This document shows positions 25,804 through 35,300 of a stretch of 38,475 nucleotides of DNA, one piece after another. This DNA is from Ignavibacteriales bacterium (GTDB lineage Bacteria > Bacteroidota > Ignavibacteria > UBA10030). A model generated the notes under the pieces. That model saw only the letters and a list, made by a program, of their open reading frames with translations, ran no database searches and was not told the origin of the DNA. The translations under genes were made by a program, and so were the position numbers. Location of the stretch: assembly GCA_016192345.1 (NCBI GenBank), contig JACPUH010000077.1:1-38475 (forward strand), written 5' to 3'. Position 1 is the stretch's first letter. Each line of letters begins with the position of its first letter.

Positions 25804-27710
25804 CAAAGTGCCAAACTGACATTCAGTGAGAGATTCGGGACGGTACGCACGACATGCCCGTCTTGCATTTGGGTTTCCCTCCAACCTTCAACGCTGACCT
25901 GTCGGTACGCGAGGCCTTCCCATCGAAAGAAAACCGTGGGACCGGAAGTGCTGAGCCTCCGTTCCAACACGCGCTCGGATTCCCGGTACTGATACCGATC
26001 TTGGCTGAACACTCTATAGCCGATACCCAGCCGGATCGAACTGCTGACCGACACCATGCACTGAGGCCAATACGTCTGTTCGACGAAATAGTTTTGGGGG
26101 CGCTCCTTGAAATCGCTCCACATCAGGACACCCCGCTCGTACACCCGCACGGCAGCGACCAGATTGAGGCTCACGCGCGGCGTGACCTGGACCTGTGTCG
26201 AGTCAAGCCACGATGCCTGTCGGAAGGAAAAGCTCCGGGTCAATGTGGCCTGATCCTCAAAATCGTATACGGTGTAATTGGCAAGAACCTCCGCCTGGTT
26301 AACCGTCCGGAAGATCCCCGATGGGGTGTAGAGCACGGCAGGTGAGAATCGCAGGATTCTGTTCCAATTATTGTTCGCACTCTGTAACCGGTGCAGATAC
26401 ACCAGATGGCTCAGGGAGGCTCCCAGCTCAAGTCGCAACGTAAGGTCCGACGTGAGCCAGTGCATGCTCTCCATGCCGAACGTGATCAGCAATTCATCCC
26501 GATCATCGATGTTCAACGTATCGGGTGTATCGTAGCGTAAGATACTTGCCGATCCTGCAAAGTTCAACTGATCTTTTTGCGTGAGGGTGGTTCGAAGCTG
26601 CGTGGCAAGGGAGGTCCGGCGGGCAATATTTTCGAGCCTTCGCTCACTCCGCTCCTGCTGCTGCAGGAAGGCACTCTGGGCCTCCGCTTCGTCACGGACG
26701 GAATGGCGTTCCTCCCGTTCAGTGTGTGACAAGCCAAGGTCTGCGGACAGCCAATCCGTCACCCGGAGCCGGCCCGAAAGGGTTCCGAAGAGCTGAAGCT
26801 CCTGAATCCGTGTGTCCAGGGGTGTGGGGGAAGGGCCGGAAAGGACCTTGTACCGCAACCCCCGGTCAATGGTCCGTGAGTAGAGCCCCGTCTCCAGGGT
26901 TACGCGGCTATCCACACCCGGTTGATAGGTCAGGTAGTTGCCGGCGGCAAACCCCTCCGCCTCCCGCTGAAAGATATTGTTTACGACATCAAACGTTCCG
27001 CCGACCTCGGCGTCGGCCCTCGTATAGAATTCCCTCTTCTGTTGAGAGTATTCAAGGACCATGGAATCCACGGTCCCACCGCCAAAATCCCGGACGAGGG
27101 CTACGCTCATTCCCCCCGATCCGGTCCTCCGCGGGGTCAGAAACGATTGCATCCAGAGCGATTGAAACGACGCCCGGAACTCTTCAAGTGCGATATCCCG
27201 TGCCGCGGTCTCCAGAAGATAGGAGAATCCCTCGTCCCGCTCATCCTGCTGCGCGTCGTATTCAAACCCCGCCATCCCGGAGACCATGAACCGGTCCGGT
27301 GCATAACGGATCCCGAGCAAACCCTTGTGCTGCGATGATCTCCCGAGATCCGTCGATCGGTTATCGGAGAGGACCGAGGAATGGAGTTGTGCCCGAACGG
27401 ACCATCCATCCCATAGCTCACGATGGAGATCGAGCGAGTCGATTAATTCATCCTGGATGGACCGCTGTTCAGACCGGATGAGCCTCGACCGAAGATGCTG
27501 TCGGAAATCAACCGAAACTCCCTCCCAGGCATGGGAATAGAAAACATTGTTCTTCCAGAGAAAGGTATTCAAGATGCGTTCAAAATCGAGAGAGGAGACG
27601 CGCTGGGAGTCGGAAGGAACATGAAGAAGCGGAGACCCGGGTATTTCCTGCGCATGCGCCGCACGACCGGCAACCAGGAAGGCGATGATCAGGGCGACTC
27701 TTATCCCCAT
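25803..27710 (-). CDS. Outer-membrane beta-barrel protein, family not recognised
   Basis: The 635-residue product starts with a signal peptide ending AHAQ. It then shows long runs of alternating strands with aromatic girdles and short turns (SVRAQLHSSVLSDNRSTDLG, LTLRLELGASLSHLVYLHRL) and ends NLSLNVSLAL. These are the marks of an outer-membrane barrel with large loops. There is no plug, lipobox or T9SS tail. Its ATG overlaps the nucleoside hydrolase stop by 10 bases and its stop overlaps the next start by 1, so it is deep inside an operon. A channel serving the nucleoside-related gene is a tempting idea with no direct evidence. Confidence 0.72.
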   Translation of the reverse strand: MGIRVALIIAFLVAGRAAHAQEIPGSPLLHVPSDSQRVSSLDFERILNTFLWKNNVFYSHAWEGVSVDFRQHLRSRLIRSEQRSIQDELIDSLDLHRELWDGWSVRAQLHSSVLSDNRSTDLGRSSQHKGLLGIRYAPDRFMVSGMAGFEYDAQQDERDEGFSYLLETAARDIALEEFRASFQSLWMQSFLTPRRTGSGGMSVALVRDFGGGTVDSMVLEYSQQKREFYTRADAEVGGTFDVVNNIFQREAEGFAAGNYLTYQPGVDSRVTLETGLYSRTIDRGLRYKVLSGPSPTPLDTRIQELQLFGTLSGRLRVTDWLSADLGLSHTEREERHSVRDEAEAQSAFLQQQERSERRLENIARRTSLATQLRTTLTQKDQLNFAGSASILRYDTPDTLNIDDRDELLITFGMESMHWLTSDLTLRLELGASLSHLVYLHRLQSANNNWNRILRFSPAVLYTPSGIFRTVNQAEVLANYTVYDFEDQATLTRSFSFRQASWLDSTQVQVTPRVSLNLVAAVRVYERGVLMWSDFKERPQNYFVEQTYWPQCMVSVSSSIRLGIGYRVFSQDRYQYRESERVLERRLSTSGPTVFFRWEGLAYRQVSVEGWRETQMQDGHVVRTVPNLSLNVSLAL

Positions 27711-28648
27711 AGCCGTCCGTGGAAGAGTTTGAAGAAACGATTGTGATCGACGGTCGTCGCCACATCAACGGAGACGCGCTTCCGGTCCGGCTTTCGGCGG
27801 AAATCCGCCACGGTCATCCCCCGCGTAAACCTCCCGGCACACTCGACGTCGACATGGACACGCTCCGTTTGAACGCACGCCGGATCGATGGCAACAGCCA
27901 CCGCCAGCGGGTCGTGAAGATACCCACCGCTAAATCCTTCTGTGGCGCTATGATATTGCATATATGACTTCGTAAATTTTACGAGAGCTTGCGCCATGCG
28001 GCTCGACTTCCGTTGTGCGCGAACCTCGAGTTCCGTACGCATCAAGACAAGTTCCTGGGTAACATCAAGGGGAACGACGGTGACGGGGAGACCGGAATTG
28101 AGCACGATTGCCGCCGCCTCGGGGTCGACATAATAATTGAACTCCGCCACGGGGCCGGTATTTCCAGGGACCCTAAACGCTCCACCCATCGTGATGATCC
28201 GTCCAACCCGCTTAAGTGCACCAGGGTTCTTGTTCCAAGCACGGGCAATATTCGTCAACGGCCCGATGGCAACAATAGTGAGCTTTCTCCCAAAGTGAAG
28301 ACAACGATCGATGATTACATTGACTGCATCACGACGGAACGGTCCCTCTCCGCGTCCTCCCCACAACGACCTCCTCACATTTCCCAAACCATCGGTACCG
28401 TGAACTTCGGGGGCGGAGAAGAGTGAACGCCGCAGAGGTTTCCGGGCACCTTCGGTCACTTCCGGCGAAGCCGGTAGATCCAAAAGTCTCAACACGGTGA
28501 GGACGTTCAGGGTACAGTCGTGGACCCCAACGTTACCGGCTACCGTCGTGATGGCTTTAATCGAAAGCTCGGGGGACTGCAGAGCAAACAGAAGCGCGAG
28601 AGCGTCGTCGACTCCGGCGTCGGTATCGATCAGAACAGGACGTGGCAT
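27701..28648 (-). CDS. Inosine/uridine-type nucleoside hydrolase
   Basis: The enzyme cleaves ribonucleosides to base and ribose, using Ca2+ and water. The 315-residue protein starts with the calcium-binding signature LIDTDAGVDDALA (Asp8, Asp10, Asp14, Asp15). HGTDGLG, AIGPLTNIA, MGGAF, EFNYYVDPEAA and LHDPLAVA complete the active site and family pattern. There is no signal peptide, so it is cytoplasmic. Which nucleosides it prefers (pyrimidine or purine type) is not clear. It follows the epimerase gene after 35 bases and overlaps the barrel gene downstream. Confidence 0.92.
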   Translation of the reverse strand: MPRPVLIDTDAGVDDALALLFALQSPELSIKAITTVAGNVGVHDCTLNVLTVLRLLDLPASPEVTEGARKPLRRSLFSAPEVHGTDGLGNVRRSLWGGRGEGPFRRDAVNVIIDRCLHFGRKLTIVAIGPLTNIARAWNKNPGALKRVGRIITMGGAFRVPGNTGPVAEFNYYVDPEAAAIVLNSGLPVTVVPLDVTQELVLMRTELEVRAQRKSSRMAQALVKFTKSYMQYHSATEGFSGGYLHDPLAVAVAIDPACVQTERVHVDVECAGRFTRGMTVADFRRKPDRKRVSVDVATTVDHNRFFKLFHGRLWG

Positions 28649-28683
28649 GAGTGGTGTGAAGGCTCGGATTATACCTTAAGAGT

Positions 28684-29529
28684 TCACAGAAAATCCGTTG
28701 ACAGAAATCTCGGTTGAAAACCAAAAGCCCTTCGGGCTTTCTCGTTGCTGATAAGAGAGGCCATCCCCACGAAGCTGTCGGAGAAGACGGCCGTTTCCGG
28801 ATAGAACTTCTGCATCAGCGTCCTGCTTTCGACGGATGTCCAGTTATCATCGGCACAGATAAAATAGACATCGTGCAGCGGCAGGGAAGCCGATTCCACG
28901 CACAAGTGAATAGCCTGTGCAACATCGGTAACATGAATATATGCCCAGAGGTTTTTATACCATAAAGGATAGTCACGAACGAGTCCACGATAGACCTCGA
29001 TCTCTTTCGGTTCAGGAACCCAGATCCAGGGGGGACGAAGGCAGAGGGTCTGCATCCCCGTCTTGAGCGTGTATCCCTGACAAAGAAGCTCGCACGACAA
29101 CTTGCTTAACCCGTACGGATCCTGGGGGCGGAGGGGGTGCCGTTCATCAATGGGCACATATTCCGGGGCCATTTTGGTTGTTGAAAACGCAAACCCGAGG
29201 GTCGATTCACTCGACAGGAAGATGCATCGGCGAACGTTATTGAGGGCGCAGGCCTCGAGAAGGTTGAATGTCGCCAGCGTATTCGTCTGGAACACCCGCT
29301 CGGGTGGGTCGTTCAGCGGGTGGGGGATGCCAGCCAGATGAACCACCACATCATACCCCGCGATGACCCTTCGGGAAGCCTCACTGTCCAGGAGGTCGAT
29401 TTGATGAAAAATGAGGTCGCGTCGATGGGGGGAATGGAGGTCAAGCATGTGCACTTCATGGCCCCGGGCAAGCTCATCCACGACGTACCGCCCGACAAGC
29501 CCGCTGCTTCCCGTCACGAGAATGCGCAT
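28684..29529 (-). CDS. NAD-dependent epimerase/dehydratase (extended SDR)
   Basis: The 281-residue protein has the Rossmann motif TGSSGLVG (6-13), VVHLAGIPHP, the FLSSESTLG strand with the active-site Ser region, and the YGLSKLSCE motif that supplies the catalytic Tyr and Lys. These are marks of sugar-nucleotide epimerases and uronate dehydrogenases. The short C-terminal domain suits a small substrate such as a uronate or a sugar acid. The ATG overlaps the RNase stop (TAATG), so expression is coupled. The exact reaction cannot be assigned. Confidence 0.85.
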   Translation of the reverse strand: MRILVTGSSGLVGRYVVDELARGHEVHMLDLHSPHRRDLIFHQIDLLDSEASRRVIAGYDVVVHLAGIPHPLNDPPERVFQTNTLATFNLLEACALNNVRRCIFLSSESTLGFAFSTTKMAPEYVPIDERHPLRPQDPYGLSKLSCELLCQGYTLKTGMQTLCLRPPWIWVPEPKEIEVYRGLVRDYPLWYKNLWAYIHVTDVAQAIHLCVESASLPLHDVYFICADDNWTSVESRTLMQKFYPETAVFSDSFVGMASLISNEKARRAFGFQPRFLSTDFL

Positions 29530-30926
29530 TAAGACAACTCCGCCCGATCGCCACGGGCCGGTATATGGACGCGTTGGAACCCTTTCCCCTTCAGCTTTTC
29601 CCCGAGGAGTTCCGCCTGCTTTGGTTCTCCGTGAACAAGAAAGACATCCTTCAGCATCCGCACATCCATGGCCCCGATATACTTCAGCAGCTCATCCTGC
29701 CCGGCGTGGGCGGAAAACGAATTGAGAACGGCGACCTCGGCGCGACGCGTAAACATGTCGCCAAAGATCTTGATCTCTGCGTCCTTCTCCACCAACCGAC
29801 GGCCGAGCGTATGCTCCGCCATGTAGCCGATGATCAGGACGGTATTCCGTTGATCTTCAACATTGTTTGCCAGGTGATGGAGAATCCTTCCCGCTTCACA
29901 CATGCCGGAGGCAGAGATAATGATGCAAGGCTCCTTCCGGCCGTTCAGGCTTTTCGACTCGTTAACGTCGCGGATATATCGCAGATGACCAAAGCCAAAG
30001 GGATCTTCACTTCCCATCAGGATGGATAACGTCTCATCATCGAAGCATTCGGGATGTGAGCGGAAAACCTCCGTGGCGTTGACGGCAAGGGGGCTGTCGA
30101 CATAGATCGGGAGTTCGGGAAACCTGTTGCTCTCATTGAGTCGGAAGAGGACGTGGAGGAACTCCTGGGTTTTCCCGACGCTGAAGGCGGGAACAATGAT
30201 CTTGCCTCCGCGTCGGAGCGTCCTTTCAATGACCTCTGCGAGGGACCGTTCCATCCCCTCGATCGGGTCGTGGATCCTTCCCCCGTAGGTGCTTTCGGAG
30301 ATCAGGTAATCCACATTGCCCACCGGTTCGGGATCCCTCAGGATCGGCATATTCTTCCGTCCAAGGTCTCCCGTAAAACCAAGGGTTGTTTTCTTTCCAT
30401 GTTCGTCGATTTCCAACCGCATGACCGCAGAGCCAAGAATATGCCCGGCATCAAAGAACTCCACCCTCACTCCCTGGCCCACATCGATTGGCTCGCGGTA
30501 CTGAAATCCGGTCATTTGTTGGATCGTCTTATCGACATCGGCCTCGGTATACATCGGTTCCACAGCGGGTTCACCCCGCCGTTTGTTCCTCTTGGTGACA
30601 AACTCCGCATCGCGCTCTTGGATATGCGCACTGTCATGCAGCATCACATCGCATAAATCCCGCGTCGCACTTGTCGCATAGATTGGTCCGGTAAAGCCGC
30701 TGCGAACCAAATTGGGGAGATTGCCCGCATGATCGATGTGGGCATGCGAGAGAACAACGGCATCAATCGTTGAAGCCTCAAAAGGGAAAACCCGGTTGCG
30801 CTCAATCGACTCTGCCCTTTTCCCTTGAAAGAGGCCGCAATCCAGAAGCAAACGGGATCCGTTGACGGATACCAGGTGCATGGATCCTGTTACTGTTTGT
30901 GCCGCGCCAAGAAATTGAAGGGTCAT
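29529..30926 (-). CDS. Metallo-beta-lactamase fold RNase (beta-CASP family)
   Basis: The 465-residue protein has the zinc site SHAHIDHAGNLP (HxHxDH), DAGHILGS, FTGDLG, and the beta-CASP motifs A-C: STYGGR before the insertion, SASGMCEAGRI, NSFSAHAGQ and VHGEPKQAE. This set marks bacterial homologues of CPSF73/Ysh1 that cut or trim RNA, such as the Thermus TTHA0252 type. It lacks KH domains, unlike archaeal aCPSF1. It is the first gene of the five-gene minus operon, with a likely promoter just upstream. Why an RNase should be coupled to nucleoside and sugar genes is not clear. Confidence 0.92.
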   Translation of the reverse strand: MTLQFLGAAQTVTGSMHLVSVNGSRLLLDCGLFQGKRAESIERNRVFPFEASTIDAVVLSHAHIDHAGNLPNLVRSGFTGPIYATSATRDLCDVMLHDSAHIQERDAEFVTKRNKRRGEPAVEPMYTEADVDKTIQQMTGFQYREPIDVGQGVRVEFFDAGHILGSAVMRLEIDEHGKKTTLGFTGDLGRKNMPILRDPEPVGNVDYLISESTYGGRIHDPIEGMERSLAEVIERTLRRGGKIIVPAFSVGKTQEFLHVLFRLNESNRFPELPIYVDSPLAVNATEVFRSHPECFDDETLSILMGSEDPFGFGHLRYIRDVNESKSLNGRKEPCIIISASGMCEAGRILHHLANNVEDQRNTVLIIGYMAEHTLGRRLVEKDAEIKIFGDMFTRRAEVAVLNSFSAHAGQDELLKYIGAMDVRMLKDVFLVHGEPKQAELLGEKLKGKGFQRVHIPARGDRAELS

Positions 30927-31433
30927 GAAAATCCTGAGAATGTAAATTTCCTGACGAAAGTAGGGAGAAGAGTCAAGAGAAGCAATGTGAAGATCCGGCG
31001 CGCAAACCGAGCGATTATACGAACGGAATAATCCGCAGAAACTTCGGGAACGGCTTCAAGAAAAGTAATCGTCGTTCCATCTCAATGAATTCTCAGGGAG
31101 ATGGTGGAGGTGCGCACGAAGCAAGGGGGAAGGATCGAACTCAGCAAAGTGCACCTCTGCATGGCTTGCGAAGGAAATCAGTCTCCTTTCTATCTGCAAA
31201 TTCGATTGACACCCCTCGACATATACTCGTACCAAATTCCCCCACTCCCTTCTTTGTAGAAATTACAATATATCCTCTTAATCCTCCGTTGGGGTAATCA
31301 AACACTTCTCTTCTTAACTCATTCAATATTAAGAACTTACAGGATAAGAATAATCGACTCACAATCGATTGGGTTATGGTATGTGCCGTGCACCTCTCCG
31401 TGCAGCCGATCAACTTCACCAATGGAGAGAACG
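30927..31433. other. Divergent intergenic region
   Basis: These 507 bases separate the minus operon from the secreted protein gene on the plus strand. They hold the possible promoter at 30957-30985. A GTGCGCAC palindrome (near 31111) and the words AATCGACTCACAATCGATT (near 31351) are weak symmetric elements. AT content rises towards 31230-31380, as expected for a promoter zone. No gene is visible. Confidence 0.4.
30957..30985 (-). promoter_or_regulatory. Possible promoter of the five-gene minus operon
   Basis: On the minus strand TTGCTT (30985-30980) and TACTTT (30962-30957, followed by CG) are 17 bases apart, about 30 bases before the ATG at 30926. The TACTTT box resembles the TAnnTTTG box of Bacteroidota. 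Confidence 0.4.
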
Positions 31434-32192
31434 ATGTTCGAGAGCGCAAAACGAAACAGAATCCTTGCAGCAACGATGACGCTGGCCGCTTTGACGATGG
31501 CAGCAGTTGCAGAGAACAGGTTGTCAGTAACGAGGCAGGCATCGAATCAAATCTCTATCGAATTTCAAAATTCCGAGCCGGTCAGCGGGATTCAGTTTTC
31601 AGTCAACGCACGCGGGAACATCAAGTTCGCAGCTCTGGCCGCAGGCGCCAGAACAACATCACAGGGATGGGAATTGTATCCTTACCAGAAGGATGATTCT
31701 ACCTGGAACGTCGTGATGCTTTCCCCCTTCAGGAAACCTCTGGAGTCGGGAAAAGGGGCGCTTGTGCAGATCGACTTCTTGAAGGATAACGACAAGTCCG
31801 CCGACAGCAATATCGTGTTCTTAAGCAGAACGGAGATAGTAGATCCGCAGGCGCAGATTCTTTCACTGGTTGTCGGAAGGCTGGCCTGGTCCATGAACGA
31901 TGGCGAGCAGACAGTGCTCTTCGCCCTCGCGCAGAATTTTCCCAACCCCTTCAACCCGACAACGAGCCTCTCCTATCGGCTTGATCGCCCCGCACAGGTA
32001 CGGTTGACCATCTACGATATCACAGGACGCGAAGTGAAGAACCTGGTGAGCCAGTATCAGTTCGAAGGGCAGTATACCATTTCGTGGGAGAGCACGGATA
32101 ACGCAGGCATCAGGGTTCCCTCCGGGACCTATTTCGCCCGCCTGCAAGTTGAGAACGAATCCGCCATGCGCAAGATGGTACTGATGAAATAA
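31434..32192 (+). CDS. Secreted T9SS cargo with cohesin-like domain
   Basis: The 252-residue protein has a signal peptide (Lys/Arg start, hydrophobic ATMTLAALTMAAVAE). A domain of about 120 residues resembles cohesin-type folds (IEFQNSEPVSGIQFSVN, GALVQIDFL). A C-terminal T9SS sorting domain of about 85 residues follows, with FPNPFNPTTSLSY, VRLTIYDITGREVKNL, PSGTYFARL and the final MVLMK. Such tails send proteins across the outer membrane through the type IX system. I start at the ATG at 31434, which has GGAG 7 bases before it; the frame is open to 31383. The role is unknown. The neighbouring giant T9SS gene is convergent and carries a dockerin-like stretch. Confidence 0.8.
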   Translation: MFESAKRNRILAATMTLAALTMAAVAENRLSVTRQASNQISIEFQNSEPVSGIQFSVNARGNIKFAALAAGARTTSQGWELYPYQKDDSTWNVVMLSPFRKPLESGKGALVQIDFLKDNDKSADSNIVFLSRTEIVDPQAQILSLVVGRLAWSMNDGEQTVLFALAQNFPNPFNPTTSLSYRLDRPAQVRLTIYDITGREVKNLVSQYQFEGQYTISWESTDNAGIRVPSGTYFARLQVENESAMRKMVLMK

Positions 32193-32194
32193 AA

Positions 32195-32231
32195 ACGAAG
32201 CCCGGCTTACTCCCCTAAAGCCGGGCTTCGT
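32195..32231 (-). terminator. Terminator for the giant minus-strand gene
   Basis: A perfect 14-bp stem (32195-32208 with 32218-32231, 9-base loop) is flanked by a T-run (TTTTT then ATTTC) only on the minus-strand exit side. It therefore fits termination of the gene ending at 32316. On the plus strand it has no T-run and may act only weakly. Confidence 0.8.
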
Positions 32232-32315
32232 GTAGTACCCTGGCAAGATTGTGCCGCCTCAAAACTCCGCTGACCTTCCCCTGCGACCAATCAGAAAAGC
32301 CTTTCCGCGTTCCGT

Positions 32316-35300
32316 TTACTTCAAGAGGATCATCCTCTTCGCCGTTTGATAGCTTCCCGAGATCAGCCGATAGAAATACGTCCCCGAGGCCATCTTGTTC
32401 CCCCGGTCGTCCGTCCCATCCCACACCGCCGAATAGCGACCACTGGGCCGTTCACCGGCAAAGAGTGTTTTGACCTTTTCGCCGGAAAGGCTGTAGACCT
32501 GGATAAGGATCCGCGCCATTCTCCCCTCGACATCCGCCACCTCATATTCGATGCGTGTCTGCGCATTGAACGGATTCGGATAGTTCTGGTGGAGCACAAA
32601 CGTGTACGGAATGGCATCGACCTCGGGATCGACCGTCCGTTTCTCGACATCACCCTTCAGCGCCTGGTCGGCGTCGATCACATTATCCGCCTTGCTGACG
32701 ATGACCTGTCCATCCGTAATTTCCTCGACGTCCGTCAGCTTGAGCGGCAGACGGAAGACGGCGCCGGAATCGGGCGCGATCGCGATATTGTCCAGGTTGT
32801 ACGCCACAATCCGCATCTCCAGCCCCTTCGTATTGATATAGAACTGATGATGTTGTGCACGATCGAAGACCACATCGGGAGCAGTGATCGAAACGGCATT
32901 TCTCAGTCTCACGATCAACTGGAGGCCCTTGACCGGCAGCTTGTTGGTCATGTGGAACCGCAGGCCGTTTTCGCTTAACACAAATTCTCCCTTCACATCC
33001 GCGGTCGAGTCAAGCCTGGAGCTCATACCGACCGGCATCGACTTCACGGCCAGCGAAGTCGCTCCACCCACCAGGGATCCAAGGTCGCCCTTGATGGTAA
33101 GCAGGGTTTCTCGCACTGCAATGACGTCCGCGACACTGATGCGCCTATCCCTGTTCACGTCCGCCCTTGTGGAATCGGGACCGGTCAACGGAGCGACCTT
33201 CTGGTTGATATGGTCGATCATGGTCGTCAGGTCCGCAATCGTCATCTCCTTCACGTTCTGCTGGGCCTCACTGATCAACCGTGTAGCGGTCGCCGTAAAG
33301 AGGATTGGACTTCCCACCAGGTTCGCCGAGGTGGCTTGCACGGAATACATCCCGACAAGGTTCCCCAGCTTCAGGAAGGCCAATGCCGTTCCATCCGAAT
33401 CTGTGACGTTGTTGCCAACCCTCAAGGCCTCACCCACAGCCCCTTCCGGTTTACCGGAGATCGCGAACTGTACGCTTACGCCGGGGACCGCATTGCCGCC
33501 GGCATCCGTCGCGAGGACGACAAATGGACTCACCAGTTCGGAGGTGATAAGCTCCTGCTGGCCGCTTCCTGCAGCAAGCAGTATCGCAGCCGCCGGACCA
33601 TGCAACGCTGTGGCAACAAACCTGACCGGGCTTCCGGCGAGACTCGCCGAGGCCGCCGTGACCACATAACGACCGACCTTGCTTCCGAAGGTAAGTCGGG
33701 TTGAGGCTTCCCCGAGCTCATTGGTAACGGAGCTGATGACGGAAAGGCTCTGACCGACGGCCCCGAGCGGGATGCTGTCAAGCGCGAACTGTACACCTGC
33801 CCCCGGCACGGCGTTGCCGCCGACATCGGTAATCCGCACAAGGAAGGTGGAGTCGAGTGCCGAATTGATGACTCGCGTCTGCCCATCGCCACGCACATAC
33901 GCTATCGCTGCAGCAGCACCGTACGTTGCGCTCGCACGGAACTCGATCGGACTTCCGCTGAGTCCGGACGACGTCGCAGTGACTTTGTAAACGCCGACCT
34001 TGCTTCCCAACCGCAGGATGGTCGTCGCACGGCCATTGACATCGGTCGTTACCGACTTCTGCAACACATCCTGACCGGTCGCACCTGCCGGGATGCTGTC
34101 GATGGCAAATGTTACCGGAACATTCGCCACCGGTGTCCCGGAGGCGCTGAGGATCGTCACGACAAGAGGCTGCACAAGCTCGGTCAGAATCGGCGCCCGT
34201 TGCTGGTTACCCTCTGTATAGAAGATGGCAACCGCCCCACCAGCCGTGCTCGCCATAAGACGGAAGTAGATCGGGCTGCCGGCGAGACCGGACGACGATG
34301 CAGACACTCGGTACACTCCGGCTCTATTGCCCAGCGTCATCGCGATCGAGGCAATGCCCGAGCCGTCCGTTTGGATCGTGGTTGAGCCGGAGCCATTCAC
34401 GAAGGCACCGGTCGCACCCGATGGGATACTGTCGACGCTAAACAGGACGCCAATGTTCTGAACCGGATTACCGCTTCCGTCGAGCACCTGCACCCTGAGA
34501 GGCTGCGGCAGCGTCGTTGAGACCTCACCCTGCTGGCCATCGCCGGATACGAACGCCAAGAGCGCTGCTGCACCGATCTCTGCGGTGGCGTTGAACGTAA
34601 CCGGACTTCCCGCCAGTGAAGGCGCACTCGCCTGAACCTGGTACGCTCCCGGACGGCTGCCCAGCGTGAGTGTCGAGAATGCACGACCTTGAGCATCCGT
34701 ATTGACCTGACTGATACTCAGGCTCTGGCCGGCTGCACTCTGTGGTACCTGAGTGATGGCAAAGGATACCGTCACGCCCGGCACTGGATTGTTGAGCGAA
34801 TCCGTGACCGTCACAACAAACGGATTGGCCAACGCTGTCGCCACAGGACCGCGCTGGTTGTTTCCGGCAGTTTCTGCAATGGCCTTCGGGGCAGCCATGA
34901 TCGCGTTCGCAAGGAACACGCTCGGGCTACCGTTGAGACCACCAGAGGACGCGGCCACAGAGTAGATACCGGCACTGTCGCCCAGCGTCAAGGTGGTCTG
35001 GGCCAGGCCACTGGCGTTCGTCAAGGTGAGCGTATCGCTCAATCCCTGACCGACTGCACCGACCGGTGTTCCGGCTATGCTGAACCGGACTGCAACACCC
35101 TGTTTGGCGTTGCCGAACGTATCCGTCACCGCGACGGCCAACGGTTGTGGCAGGATAGACCGGATCTGGCCGGATTGGTTGTTGCCTGTTGTCTGAACAA
35201 GATACGCCGGCTTCCCAGCCACGGCATTCGTGGTAAAGAGAATCGTAGTAGCCGGCAACGACCTGGAGGTGGCAGTGACGGTGTACGTACCGACCTTCCG

